Source: Chryseobacterium lacus
GTDB taxonomy: Bacteria; Bacteroidota; Bacteroidia; Flavobacteriales; Weeksellaceae
Assembly: GCF_003336205.1 (NCBI RefSeq)
Contig: NZ_QPIE01000004.1
Location: 62,001-126,000 of the forward strand
DNA length: 64,000 bases
Direction of reading: 5' to 3'
The position numbers and the translations under genes are program-made. Under the pieces are notes generated by a model. That model worked only from the letters and a program-made list of their open reading frames with translations. It was not told the origin of the DNA and ran no database searches. This document shows positions 1 through 8,506 of the stretch, in pieces (position 1 is the first letter of the stretch; each line of letters opens with the position of its first letter).

Positions 1-252
1 AAGGTCTTAAGAATAAATGCAGAAAAATATACAAAACCCTAAAACGAGGATTTCTGCTGAAAATAAGGAAAGACATGAGCAATAATTATTTCATTACCAT
101 TATTTAAAAACAATTTTTTCATCATTATATTTTTTATCATTTGTGTGGTTTCCCGTGAGAGTTCTTACGGGAAATTGCTGTGAGCAGGAATTGTCATAGC
201 ACTTTATTAAAAAAATATATTTATCTTTACAATACAAAATAGCATATAATCG
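1..252. other. Upstream intergenic stretch with one hairpin
   Basis: No gene is visible. An inverted repeat at 149-156 and 167-174 (TTTCCCGT / ACGGGAAA, loop of ten bases) could fold into a hairpin. It is not followed by a clear T-run on either strand, so it is not a convincing terminator. A weak -7-like box TATCTTTA at 222-229 could serve the AraC-type gene that starts at 253, but no TTG lies at the proper distance. Confidence 0.4.
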
Positions 253-810
253 ATGAAAATTTACCTAAAATTTGACTTCAATACCATCTGCCGAAAAGTG
301 TTGGAAGATCGCCTGAATGATAAAAATATAAAATACAGAATCCTGAGTTTTGGCGAAGTGGAATTTCTGGATCAGATCTCAAAAGAAGAACAGAAAGCCT
401 TATTCGGTGAATTGAATGAGTACGGAATTGAGATCATTGAAAATCAAAAATCTGCGCTCGTTCAGAAGATAAAAGATACCATCGTGGATATGGTTTTCTC
501 GGAAAGAGATGTCAATGTGAAAGCTTCCGTTTATCTGGCCGAAAAACTGAATCACAGTTATGGATACCTTTCCAACCTTTTCTCGGAAGTAACCTATACT
601 TCTATCGAAAATTTTATTATCCTCCAGAAAATAGAACACTCCAAGCAACTTATTGTAAATGATAAACTTACTCTGACGGAAATCGCGTATAGGCTCAACT
701 ATTCCAGCGTTGCGCATCTGAGTACTCAGTTTAAAAATACAACAGGAATCACACCTTCACAATTCCAGAAAATTATTTCCAAAAGGAGAGAAATAGCAAA
801 TAAAAAATAA
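253..810 (+). CDS. AraC-family helix-turn-helix transcriptional regulator
   Basis: A 185-residue protein with an AraC/XylS DNA-binding domain in its C-terminal half, about residues 85-180. Seen are the two helix-turn-helix units typical of the family. The second has the pattern LTEIAYRLNYSSVAHLSTQF, followed by the family signature FKNTTGITPSQFQK. The N-terminal half, about residues 1-80, has no cupin or sugar-binding pattern I recognise; it is short and may be a dimerisation or phospho-signal region. The gene ends nine bases before a response regulator and histidine kinase that follow on the same strand, so the three probably form one signalling unit. Target genes cannot be told from the sequence. 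Confidence 0.85.
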   Translation: MKIYLKFDFNTICRKVLEDRLNDKNIKYRILSFGEVEFLDQISKEEQKALFGELNEYGIEIIENQKSALVQKIKDTIVDMVFSERDVNVKASVYLAEKLNHSYGYLSNLFSEVTYTSIENFIILQKIEHSKQLIVNDKLTLTEIAYRLNYSSVAHLSTQFKNTTGITPSQFQKIISKRREIANKK

Positions 811-819
811 TAATGTATA

Positions 820-1266
820 ATGAATAAAGAATATATGCATATCATCCTGGCTGATGATGACGAGGACGACAGGCTTTTCTTCACCGATGCTTTTGAGGAA
901 CTGAAAATCAACACCAAAGTGAAGACCTACAACGACGGCGCTGAACTAATGGACTATCTGAATAGCGAGGATTCCATACTTCCCGAAATCCTTTTTCTGG
1001 ACCTGAATATGCCGAAGAAAAACGGAATAGAATGCCTGCATGAAATCAAATCCAATCCCAGATTCGGAAATATCGCCATCGCTATATATTCTACTTCTTC
1101 TTCCGAAGAACATATTGAAGAAACTTTCGTGAACGGTGCTAATATTTATATTAAAAAACCAAACGATTTTAATACATTAAAAAAAGTCCTGTCTGATGTG
1201 GTAACCATCAATTGGCAATATCAGACTTCCGGGCTGAATAAGGACAACTTCCTGCTCCGAATGTAA
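820..1266 (+). CDS. Single-domain (CheY/Rcp1-like) response regulator
   Basis: A 148-residue receiver domain with no output domain. The acidic pocket (ADDDEDD, residues 11-17), the probable phosphoacceptor Asp61 in FLDLNMPKKNG, a Ser/Thr switch region (YSTSSS, about 90) and the conserved Lys in IKKP (about 112) are all visible. Single-domain regulators of this type, such as Rcp1 next to phytochromes, normally pass phosphate to another protein or act by protein contact. It sits two bases upstream of a histidine kinase (1269-3497) and just after an AraC-type gene, so the kinase is its likely partner. The HTH protein could be the downstream effector, but that is inference. Confidence 0.9.
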   Translation: MNKEYMHIILADDDEDDRLFFTDAFEELKINTKVKTYNDGAELMDYLNSEDSILPEILFLDLNMPKKNGIECLHEIKSNPRFGNIAIAIYSTSSSEEHIEETFVNGANIYIKKPNDFNTLKKVLSDVVTINWQYQTSGLNKDNFLLRM

Positions 1267-1268
1267 GG

Positions 1269-3497
1269 ATGAAAAAAATCCTTTTCGACAAATCATCTTT
1301 TTTACTCGCCGCTATTTTCGTCGTGGCGGCTGCACTTCTGTTCTTCCTCATGGTATTGGCTTACAAGCATTTGGAGAAGCAAACAGAATCCGTGGAGTGG
1401 ATGCAGCAATCCTATGAGATTTCAGCTAAATTGCAACATATTTTTTCGGATCTTAAAGATATTGAAACCGAAAGGAGAAACGTAATCCTGAGAGCAAATC
1501 ACGAAGAAGCCCGAAAAATCATTAACGAAAAAATGATCGAAATTACTGCTCTGGAAAACTCGCTGAAGCAGAATTTTATAAATTATCCGGTGCAGCAGGA
1601 AAATCTGCAAACACTGGATATGATGATCCGCTACAAGTACAATATTGTCAATAAAACACTTTCTTCATTATCCCGGGAGGAAGATATGGAAACCATGAAG
1701 GAATCGCTTTTGGCAGGGAAAAATGTGATGGCAAGCATTCAGGATAAAATAGGGGAGATGCTGGAAGAGGAAGAAATTCTTCTGAATCAAAGAAAAGATA
1801 CCCTGATCGATATTCAAAAATCCACACCATTCTATCTTTTTATTATTTCTCTTTTTTCTCTGGGAATGCTGGTTTTCGCTTTTTATAAAATGAATAAAGA
1901 TGTGAAAACCCAAAAAAGGAATAACGATGAACTTAAACTTGCCTTAGACACTTCCCAACTGGCAGAAAAAGTAGGGGGTTACGGCATCTGGATTTACGAT
2001 TATACAACGAAGGAATATTATTTTTCGGATAATCAATATCGCCTTTTGGGATACGAACCACAGGCTTTTCAGGCAGATCATGAAAAATTCTTTCAGCATA
2101 TCCATCCCGAAGACCGCAAAAGGGTAGACGCGAAATATCAAATTATGATAGAAACGGGAAGTATGATCCCATTTCGGTATCGTATTATTACAAAAGACGG
2201 CGAATTACGGCATTTTCAGATGGTTGGCGAATCAGTGTTGTCGCCGTCCGGAGAGCGAATTCTACTCGGAATCACCACGGATATCACCAGTGAAGTGGAA
2301 AGCCAACTGAAGTTGGAAGGCACGAACTGGATGCTGAGAGAGCGGAATAAAACCCTGAGTATTGCGAATGAAACCTTTGAAGAAGCAGAAAAAATCGGAT
2401 TCTTCGGGACTTGCCAATATCTTATTGATGAAGATCGGTTTATATTATCCGACAATTTATTCCGGCTTTTCGGGCATGAGTTGTCCGATGAAGAGCAGTT
2501 CTTAAAATCCTTCGAAGAAGATATTCATCCCAATGATCTGAAAATGGTGAAAATGAAAATTTCTTCTGTTTTTATTCAGAAAGAAATTACGTCGTTCGCT
2601 TTTAGAATTATCAGAAAAAATGACCGAAAGCTCCGGTATATTGATGTCAGCAGCAAGATAATTCGCGATAAAGAAGTAGGAGATTATTACCTTTTCATTG
2701 CTCAGGATGCGACGGATGAAATTCTGGATAAACTCAGCATTAGAGAAAAAAATAGAATTCTGGAAGCCAACAACAAGGAACTTCAGGCTTTCAATTATGT
2801 AGCGAGCCACGACCTTCAGGAACCGTTGCGTAAAATTGAAACCTTCATTTCGCGCCTTACAGATAAGGATTATGATAAACTTTCTGATTCTGGGAAACAA
2901 TATCTGGAACGCATACAACTTTCATCGGGCAGAATGAGGACGCTTATTAATGATCTTTTACAGTTCTCCCGAACAACGAGAGCAGAGCAAAGCTATGAAG
3001 TCTGTGACCTGAATTTACTGATGAATAATGCTTTGGAAGAAATCTATCACCCTATAGAGGAAAAACGTGCACAGTTGGAAATCAGTAACTTGCCTGTTTT
3101 GAAAGTCGTTCCTTTCCAAGTTCAACAGTTGTTCACCAATTTAATTTCTAATTCTCTGAAATACAGCAAAGAAGGCGTTAAGCCTTACATTAAAATAGAT
3201 TCCGAAAAGGTAAAATCGGCTACTGAAAAACTCCTTTCCAAAGCAGTTCCAGGTACTTATTATAAAATTACTTTTTCCGATAACGGTATCGGATTCGAAC
3301 AGGAATATGCTGATAAAATCTTCCAGCTTTTCCACAGGCTGCATGGAAAAGGCGAGTTTGAAGGAACAGGAATCGGGCTTGCCATTTGCAAAAAGATTGT
3401 AGAAAACCACAAAGGCTACATCTGTGCAAAAGGAATTCCGGGCGAAGGTTCCGTTTTCACCATTTATTTTCCTGAAGAAACTAAGGCTTTTTCCTGA
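1269..3497 (+). CDS. Membrane PAS-domain sensor histidine kinase with CHASE3-like sensor
   Basis: A 742-residue hybrid-less histidine kinase. A transmembrane helix at about residues 10-32 and a second at 187-206 bracket a helical extracytoplasmic region that fits a CHASE3-type sensor. Two PAS/PAC units follow (about 226-345 and 368-487), both with the FxxxIHPxD type of pattern. The dimerisation helix carries the phosphoacceptor His514 in VASHDLQEPLRK. The ATPase domain shows the N box (NLISNSLKYSKEG), DNGIGF, and the G2 box GTGIGLAICKKI. The H-box type is the one common in phytochrome-like and PAS kinases. The stimulus is unknown. The gene is closely linked to the preceding receiver protein, its probable substrate. 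Confidence 0.92.
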   Translation: MKKILFDKSSFLLAAIFVVAAALLFFLMVLAYKHLEKQTESVEWMQQSYEISAKLQHIFSDLKDIETERRNVILRANHEEARKIINEKMIEITALENSLKQNFINYPVQQENLQTLDMMIRYKYNIVNKTLSSLSREEDMETMKESLLAGKNVMASIQDKIGEMLEEEEILLNQRKDTLIDIQKSTPFYLFIISLFSLGMLVFAFYKMNKDVKTQKRNNDELKLALDTSQLAEKVGGYGIWIYDYTTKEYYFSDNQYRLLGYEPQAFQADHEKFFQHIHPEDRKRVDAKYQIMIETGSMIPFRYRIITKDGELRHFQMVGESVLSPSGERILLGITTDITSEVESQLKLEGTNWMLRERNKTLSIANETFEEAEKIGFFGTCQYLIDEDRFILSDNLFRLFGHELSDEEQFLKSFEEDIHPNDLKMVKMKISSVFIQKEITSFAFRIIRKNDRKLRYIDVSSKIIRDKEVGDYYLFIAQDATDEILDKLSIREKNRILEANNKELQAFNYVASHDLQEPLRKIETFISRLTDKDYDKLSDSGKQYLERIQLSSGRMRTLINDLLQFSRTTRAEQSYEVCDLNLLMNNALEEIYHPIEEKRAQLEISNLPVLKVVPFQVQQLFTNLISNSLKYSKEGVKPYIKIDSEKVKSATEKLLSKAVPGTYYKITFSDNGIGFEQEYADKIFQLFHRLHGKGEFEGTGIGLAICKKIVENHKGYICAKGIPGEGSVFTIYFPEETKAFS

Positions 3498-3666
3498 CTA
3501 ATACAGCATTTCTGGCAAATTTTGAAATAAATCATCTGAATGTTGTAATAGCTCAGAAGCGATGGTTTTTGATATTTGTATCGTTATTTAATAGTATTTT
3601 AAATGACATAGGACACAAAGTAAATGAAATATATAAGCAATAAATATTGCAATGGAAAGAGCATGA

Positions 3667-3825
3667 ATGATGAAATATAATATCTTCTACATTTTAGCGA
3701 CAGTACTATTTATCATTTGGGTTGTTGGTTATATAGTGTATGATGTAGGCGGTTTTTTCCATTTTACATTTCTTTTGGCTGTAATTATCCTTCTATTAAA
3801 ACTGATTCGGGACCATATTCGATAA
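3667..3825 (+). CDS. Small two-helix membrane protein (lmo0937/DUF5670-like)
   Basis: A 52-codon open frame that begins ATG ATG AAA and ends TAA. The product has two hydrophobic helices, NIFYILATVLFIIWVVGY and FTFLLAVIILLLKLI, separated by a short VYDVGGFFHF loop. This layout matches the small lmo0937-family (DUF5670) membrane proteins that are common in Bacteroidota and Firmicutes and are often linked to stress. The family match is from memory of the pattern, not a search. It lies 17 bases before another small membrane protein (3843-4076), suggesting co-transcription. Confidence 0.6.
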   Translation: MMKYNIFYILATVLFIIWVVGYIVYDVGGFFHFTFLLAVIILLLKLIRDHIR

Positions 3826-3842
3826 CACCAATACATAATATT

Positions 3843-4076
3843 ATGAAAAATTTTAATTTAATTTCAAAGACACAGTTAGCGTTGTACTCTCTTTTTCTGT
3901 CGGTGCTGACTTTTGCACAAGACACTACTCCTGATTTGGACGTTGATGTAGATATTGACAAGCCTGGCAGCATGGACGGTGATTGGATGTCCAATCCGTT
4001 GGTTTGGGTTATTGGCGCTTTGGTTTTTATTCTGATTATCGCACTGGTTGCAAGAGGAGGAAGAAGCAGAGACTAA
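3843..4076 (+). CDS. Small exported protein with acidic stretch and C-terminal membrane anchor
   Basis: A 77-residue protein with a signal peptide (residues 1-25, ending LTFAQ). A short acidic segment (TPDLDVDVDIDKPGSMDGDW) follows, then one transmembrane helix (about 50-71) and a basic tail (RGGRSRD). The predicted topology puts the acidic part outside the inner membrane and the arginines in the cytoplasm. I do not recognise a named family, although small proteins of this design are common in Chryseobacterium-like genomes. The gene is followed by a good intrinsic terminator at 4094-4127, which ends the short unit started at 3667. Confidence 0.6.
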   Translation: MKNFNLISKTQLALYSLFLSVLTFAQDTTPDLDVDVDIDKPGSMDGDWMSNPLVWVIGALVFILIIALVARGGRSRD

Positions 4077-4093
4077 TTCAAAATGAATTTAAT

Positions 4094-4127
4094 GAGCCGT
4101 TTTGCATTTTGCTAAGCGGCTTTTTTC
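4094..4127 (+). terminator. Intrinsic terminator after the small membrane-protein pair
   Basis: The arms AGCCG (4095-4099) and CGGCT (4117-4121) form a stem with an AT-rich loop, followed by a run of T. It lies 18 bases downstream of the 77-residue gene and ends that transcript before the convergent recG. Confidence 0.7.
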
Positions 4128-4187
4128 GTTCCCCAATGTCCCATTTGTTGAGAGCTCATTGCTTCTCTTTGAATAGGAAAGGCTCTT

Positions 4188-6272
4188 TTACGAGATCTTT
4201 CCCCATTTATTTTTTCCTTTGTAGTTTTTGGTGTAATAGTTTTTCATCATTTCATGGTCGGGATGGTTCAGGAAAGGATCTTTCGACAGTATTTTTTCTA
4301 CGATTTCTTTGGAAACTTTGATGATTTCACTGTCCTGCAGAAGATCCAGTCTTTTGAAATCCACCACGCCACTCTGTTGTGTTCCCAGAATATCTCCGGG
4401 TCCGCGCAATTCCATATCCACTTCAGAAATTTTAAATCCGTCGTTGGTTTCACACATGGTTTTGATTCTTTTCCGTGCTTCATTCGTCAGTTTGTCGGAA
4501 GTCATCAGAATACAATAACTCTGTTCCGCACCGCGACCCACTCTTCCCCGAAGCTGATGAAGTTGCGAAAGCCCGAAACGTTCGGCGCTTTCAATAATCA
4601 TTACCGAAGCATTCGGAACATTGACGCCGACTTCTATTACTGTAGTTGCCACTAAAATATCAACTGCTCCGGAAGCAAATTGCTGCATGGCTATTTCTTT
4701 TTCTGCGGGTAACATTTTTCCGTGAAGCATACTGACGGTATTTCCGCTGAAATATTGAGAAATATGAGCGAATCCTTCCGTAAGATTTTTATAATCCAGC
4801 GTTTCACTTTCTTCAATCAGCGGATAAACGAAGTAAATCTGTCTTCCTTTTTTTATTTCGTCCCGACAGAAGTTATAAACAAAAATCCGGTCTTTTTCTC
4901 TGCGGTGTGCCGTGATGATGGCTTTTCTTCCGACAGGTAATTCATCGATTACAGAAACATCCAGATCTGAATAAAAACTCATGGCCAAAGTTCTGGGAAT
5001 GGGCGTTGCCGTCATAATTAAAACATGAGGCGGAATTTTATTTTTTATCCATAATCTGGCACGTTGCGCAACACCGAAACGATGCTGTTCATCAATAATG
5101 GCAAGTCCCAGATTTTTAAACTGAACGGTTTCTTCCACAATAGCATGAGTGCCGATCAACAAAGATAATTCTCCGCTCATCAGGCCTTCATGAATGGTTT
5201 TTCTTTCAGAAGTTTTAGTCGAACCCGTCAACAGTTTTACCTGAATATCCGTGTTTTCAAGAAGTTTGGAAATTCCATGATAATGCTGTTGCGCAAGAAT
5301 TTCGGTAGGTGCCATAATACAGGCCTGAAAGCCGTTATCCATCGCAATCAACATGGAAAGAAGTGCGACCATGGTTTTTCCTGAACCCACATCGCCCTGC
5401 AACAGCCGGTTCATTTGAACAGGCCGTTTCATGTCATTTCTGATTTCTTTTAAAACCCTTTTTTGCGCATTGGTAAGCTCAAAAGGAAGGTGATTTTCGT
5501 AAAAATTATTGAAATATTCACCCACTATCGGAAAAGGATTTCCAACATTGTGAGACTGATGGTGTTGTTTTTTCAATCCATATCCCAGTTGAAAGAAAAA
5601 AGCTTCTTCAAACTTTAATCTTCGGTCAGCATGCTGCAAATGTTTGAGGTTTTTGGGAAAATGAATATTGAGGTAAGCGCTGCGACGGGACATCAGTTTC
5701 AAAGATTTCCTTAAGTCGTCAGGAAGGTTTTCATGAAGAAGATTCGGGATTTCCAGACAGATATTTCTCAGTACTGAACTGAAGAATTTCTGATTGAGGC
5801 CTCTTTTTGTCAGTTTTTCGGAACCGGGATAAATGGGTTTCAACCGTTCTTCTTTTTCTTTTTTTTCTTCAATTTCAATTTCCGGATGCGGCAACGAAAA
5901 CTGATTATTAAACAAATTCACTTTCCCGAAAATATACAGTTCACGATTCACGGGAAGCTGTTCCTTCATCCATTGTGAATATTGAAACCAGATGAGTTCT
6001 ATGACTCCCGTTTCGTCCTGAAATTTGGCTGTAAGTCTTTTGCCGCGACCGGTTCCGGTTTCCTGAAAGTGGGTTATTTTACCTTTCAACTGAATGTCGG
6101 GCATGTTTTCTTTCAGGTCTTTTATTTGATACGTTTTGCTTTTGTCCAGATAGCGAATCGGAAAAAAGTTCAGAAAATCTTCTACTGTCGCAATCCCGAA
6201 TACCGCCTTGATCAGCTTTGCGCGTTCCGGCCCGATGCTTTTCAGAAATTCTATGGGAGTTTCAATAGTCAA
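4188..6272 (-). CDS. recG: ATP-dependent DNA helicase RecG
   Basis: RecG remodels stalled replication forks and drives branch migration of Holliday junctions. The 694-residue length is normal for the family. Seen are the N-terminal wedge/OB region (about 60-150, including LKGKITHFQETGTGRGKRL), the Walker A loop GDVGSGKT (293-300), the DEQH Walker B box (394-397), and motif III TATPIPRT (421-428). The C-terminal RecG signature QLRGRVGRG is also present. The gene stands alone on the minus strand between convergent small genes and a thioredoxin-like gene whose terminator lies 29 bases before the recG start. Confidence 0.97.
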   Translation of the reverse strand: MTIETPIEFLKSIGPERAKLIKAVFGIATVEDFLNFFPIRYLDKSKTYQIKDLKENMPDIQLKGKITHFQETGTGRGKRLTAKFQDETGVIELIWFQYSQWMKEQLPVNRELYIFGKVNLFNNQFSLPHPEIEIEEKKEKEERLKPIYPGSEKLTKRGLNQKFFSSVLRNICLEIPNLLHENLPDDLRKSLKLMSRRSAYLNIHFPKNLKHLQHADRRLKFEEAFFFQLGYGLKKQHHQSHNVGNPFPIVGEYFNNFYENHLPFELTNAQKRVLKEIRNDMKRPVQMNRLLQGDVGSGKTMVALLSMLIAMDNGFQACIMAPTEILAQQHYHGISKLLENTDIQVKLLTGSTKTSERKTIHEGLMSGELSLLIGTHAIVEETVQFKNLGLAIIDEQHRFGVAQRARLWIKNKIPPHVLIMTATPIPRTLAMSFYSDLDVSVIDELPVGRKAIITAHRREKDRIFVYNFCRDEIKKGRQIYFVYPLIEESETLDYKNLTEGFAHISQYFSGNTVSMLHGKMLPAEKEIAMQQFASGAVDILVATTVIEVGVNVPNASVMIIESAERFGLSQLHQLRGRVGRGAEQSYCILMTSDKLTNEARKRIKTMCETNDGFKISEVDMELRGPGDILGTQQSGVVDFKRLDLLQDSEIIKVSKEIVEKILSKDPFLNHPDHEMMKNYYTKNYKGKNKWGKIS

Positions 6273-6301
6273 TGTAGGTTGAAATTTTATTCGAATTTCG
6301 T

Positions 6302-6335
6302 GAAAATAAAAAAGACTTCCAAAAAACTGGAAGCC
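6302..6335 (-). terminator. Intrinsic terminator of the thioredoxin-like gene
   Basis: On the minus strand the arms GGCTTCCA and TGGAAGTC (plus coordinates 6314-6335) form an eight-pair stem with one G-U pair and a six-base loop. They are followed by TTTTTTATTTT. It starts just eight bases after the stop codon at 6343 and separates this gene from recG. Confidence 0.75.
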
Positions 6336-6342
6336 CTAGAAA

Positions 6343-6876
6343 TTAATCCTTAATATTTGATCGGAATTTCTTCTGATAATTTTCCCATTCTTCCCGGGTT
6401 TTAATTTTCAGATGTTCATTTTCAGCAAAAAAAGGAAGGTAAGGTTCCAGTTCCTTCGCCGTAAGTGCTCCTTGAAGCAACGTAATAGGATTGGTGTTTT
6501 CATCCAAAAATATGATGCTGGGAACGGCGTTCACGTTCATGAATTTCGTGAAGTCATGCAAAGGATTTCTATTTTTCCGGTTTGCAGCATCTGAATTTTC
6601 AAAAGTTCTTCCATAGAGCGTGATTGGTTTTTTGCCTTCAGCATCAAATTTTACGGCGTAGTAGTTTTCATTCAGATATTTGGCAATTACGGGATGGTTG
6701 TAGGTTTTTTTCTCCATAATTTTACACGGGCCACACCAATCGGCATAGAAATCAATAAGAATTTTTTTAGGCTGAATTTTCTGAGCTTCCACAGCTTCTT
6801 CCAGCGTGTACCATTTTAGTTGTGCATATCCCGAGGTAATATAAAAAAGAGAAAAGAGAACGAGTAATTTTTTCAT
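6343..6876 (-). CDS. Exported thioredoxin-fold protein (WCGPCK)
   Basis: A 177-residue protein with a signal peptide (about 1-18, ending SGYAQ) and a thioredoxin fold. The redox motif WCGPCK lies at residues 47-52 in a DFYADWCGPCKIMEKKTY context. The cis-proline segment VNAVPSIIFLDEN is also present. The context and length fit the periplasmic thioredoxin_7/DUF255-like group that reduces or isomerises disulfides in the cell envelope. The substrate is unknown. It is a single-gene unit with a terminator directly after the stop. A weak -7 box (TAACTTTA, minus strand, plus 6902-6909) lies about 26 bases before the start. Confidence 0.88.
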   Translation of the reverse strand: MKKLLVLFSLFYITSGYAQLKWYTLEEAVEAQKIQPKKILIDFYADWCGPCKIMEKKTYNHPVIAKYLNENYYAVKFDAEGKKPITLYGRTFENSDAANRKNRNPLHDFTKFMNVNAVPSIIFLDENTNPITLLQGALTAKELEPYLPFFAENEHLKIKTREEWENYQKKFRSNIKD

Positions 6877-6914
6877 TATGATTTGGATGCTTATTTTGCA
6901 GTAAAGTTAAAGGT

Positions 6915-8426
6915 TTAACGAACGTCCTGCATCAGTTTTTTCACTAAGGGTGAGATGAGCATTAATATTATTCCCGCAACGATGGCATAAATGGCAAGTT
7001 GTTTATAACCTTCCGCATAGCTGATGAGTGCTTCCAGATTGGATGTTCCCGACTTTGTAGTCGCCATATTGGCACCGATAAGTCCTGCGACATACTGTCC
7101 GTAAGCAGAAGCCAAAAACCACAATCCCATCATCATTCCCTGAAGGTTTTTAGTGGAAAGTTTTGTCATAATGGATAAACCGATGGGAGAAAGGCATAAT
7201 TCCCCGAAAGTAATGACGAGTAAAGCAATGGTGAAAAACCGCAGAGAAGTGATTCCTTCGGCATTGGCAAAAAATTTAGTAGCAAATAAAGTGTAATAAC
7301 CCAAACCGAGAAAGACGAAACCTAACCCGAATTTAATAATGGTGTTGGGTTCGAGTTTTCTCTTGCTCAGCCAGATCCATAATAAACCTAACAATGGTGC
7401 TAGAAAAATGATGAAAAATGCACCTCCGGAATTATTAATACCATTTGGATCAAGGCCTAACAAATCTTTGTTGAGGTTTTTTGCCGCGAAAATACTGAGT
7501 GATCCTCCGCTCTGTTCATAAATGCCCCAAAACAGGATAGAAAACAAAATAAAAATTAACGCTGCCCAAAGTTTTTTGCGTTGTTCGGAAGTCACTTTTG
7601 ACATTTCATAAAACAGATAAATTAGCGTTAGCGGCCCGATGGTGTACATGAAATAATCGGTATATTCTGTTTTTGCAACCATGATCATGATTAGCGGAAC
7701 GAAAATGAGCGAAAGCACATAAACACCATATTCTTTCCATTTCGGAATGATGGCGGATTTGATATCGGAAAGCGGATGTCCTGGCTGAAGGCCAATTGTT
7801 CCGAGCGTTTTCTGGGTGAATATAAAATTGATTAAACTGATCACCATAACGATCGCCGCCAAACCAAAAGCGACATTCCAACGGATTCCTGCGGGAATTA
7901 TTTCGCCGAAAAGTTCTCCTTTTCCGATGGCGATGCATAAATATCCTCCCAATAATGCGCCTAAATTAATTCCGGCATAAAAAAGCGAAAAACCAGCATC
8001 TGCTCTCGAGTCATTGGGTTTGTAGAGTTGGCCAACCATGGAAGAAATATTCGGTTTAAAAAAGCCTGTTCCTACTACGGTGAATGCAATTCCCAGAAAG
8101 AAGAAACGATGAGGGTCCGTTGCAAGAATTAAACTTCCGACAATCATTAACAATCCGCCCCAGAAAAGGGATTTCCTGAAACCAAGGATTTTATCAGCAA
8201 ATAGGCCGCCCACAAAAGTGAATGCATATACAAAAGCTTGTGTGGCACCATATTGTAAATTGGCCTGTTCTTCCTCTAAATTGAGTTGCGAAATCATGAA
8301 AAAAACCAGCATTCCGCGCATTCCGTAGAAACAGAAGCGTTCCCACATTTCGGAGAAGAAAAGCGGCCAGATTTGTTTCGGATATTTCCCTTTAAAATTC
8401 TGGATTTGTTCTAAAGTTTGTGCCAT
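6915..8426 (-). CDS. POT-family proton-dependent oligopeptide transporter
   Basis: A 503-residue MFS membrane protein with about 12-14 helices. The proton-coupling motif ExxERF is visible as EMWERFCFYGMRGML near residues 27-41. The PTR2 signature GxGFFKPNISSMVGQLY is also present. Proteins of this family import di- and tripeptides with protons. It is the third of three consecutive POT genes on this strand (8507 and 10126 are the others). A terminator at 8452-8480 lies between it and the upstream POT gene, so it is probably transcribed separately. No start change seems needed. Confidence 0.95.
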   Translation of the reverse strand: MAQTLEQIQNFKGKYPKQIWPLFFSEMWERFCFYGMRGMLVFFMISQLNLEEEQANLQYGATQAFVYAFTFVGGLFADKILGFRKSLFWGGLLMIVGSLILATDPHRFFFLGIAFTVVGTGFFKPNISSMVGQLYKPNDSRADAGFSLFYAGINLGALLGGYLCIAIGKGELFGEIIPAGIRWNVAFGLAAIVMVISLINFIFTQKTLGTIGLQPGHPLSDIKSAIIPKWKEYGVYVLSLIFVPLIMIMVAKTEYTDYFMYTIGPLTLIYLFYEMSKVTSEQRKKLWAALIFILFSILFWGIYEQSGGSLSIFAAKNLNKDLLGLDPNGINNSGGAFFIIFLAPLLGLLWIWLSKRKLEPNTIIKFGLGFVFLGLGYYTLFATKFFANAEGITSLRFFTIALLVITFGELCLSPIGLSIMTKLSTKNLQGMMMGLWFLASAYGQYVAGLIGANMATTKSGTSNLEALISYAEGYKQLAIYAIVAGIILMLISPLVKKLMQDVR

Positions 8427-8451
8427 TTTCTCGGTTTTACTGAACGAAAGT

Positions 8452-8480
8452 ATAAAAAAACCACCGAATAAACGATGGTC
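8452..8480 (-). terminator. Intrinsic terminator between the first two POT genes
   Basis: On the minus strand the arms CCATCG and CGGTGG (plus 8461-8466 and 8473-8478) make a six-pair stem with one T-G pair. Seven T follow (plus 8454-8460). It ends the transcript of the POT gene at 8507-10003. Confidence 0.7.
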
Positions 8481-8506
8481 TTAAATTATTTAGGTTGGAA
8501 ACGGGA

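Noticed and set aside
149-174. Hairpin near the left edge as a terminator
   Set aside because: There is no T-run on either strand after the stem, so termination cannot be claimed.
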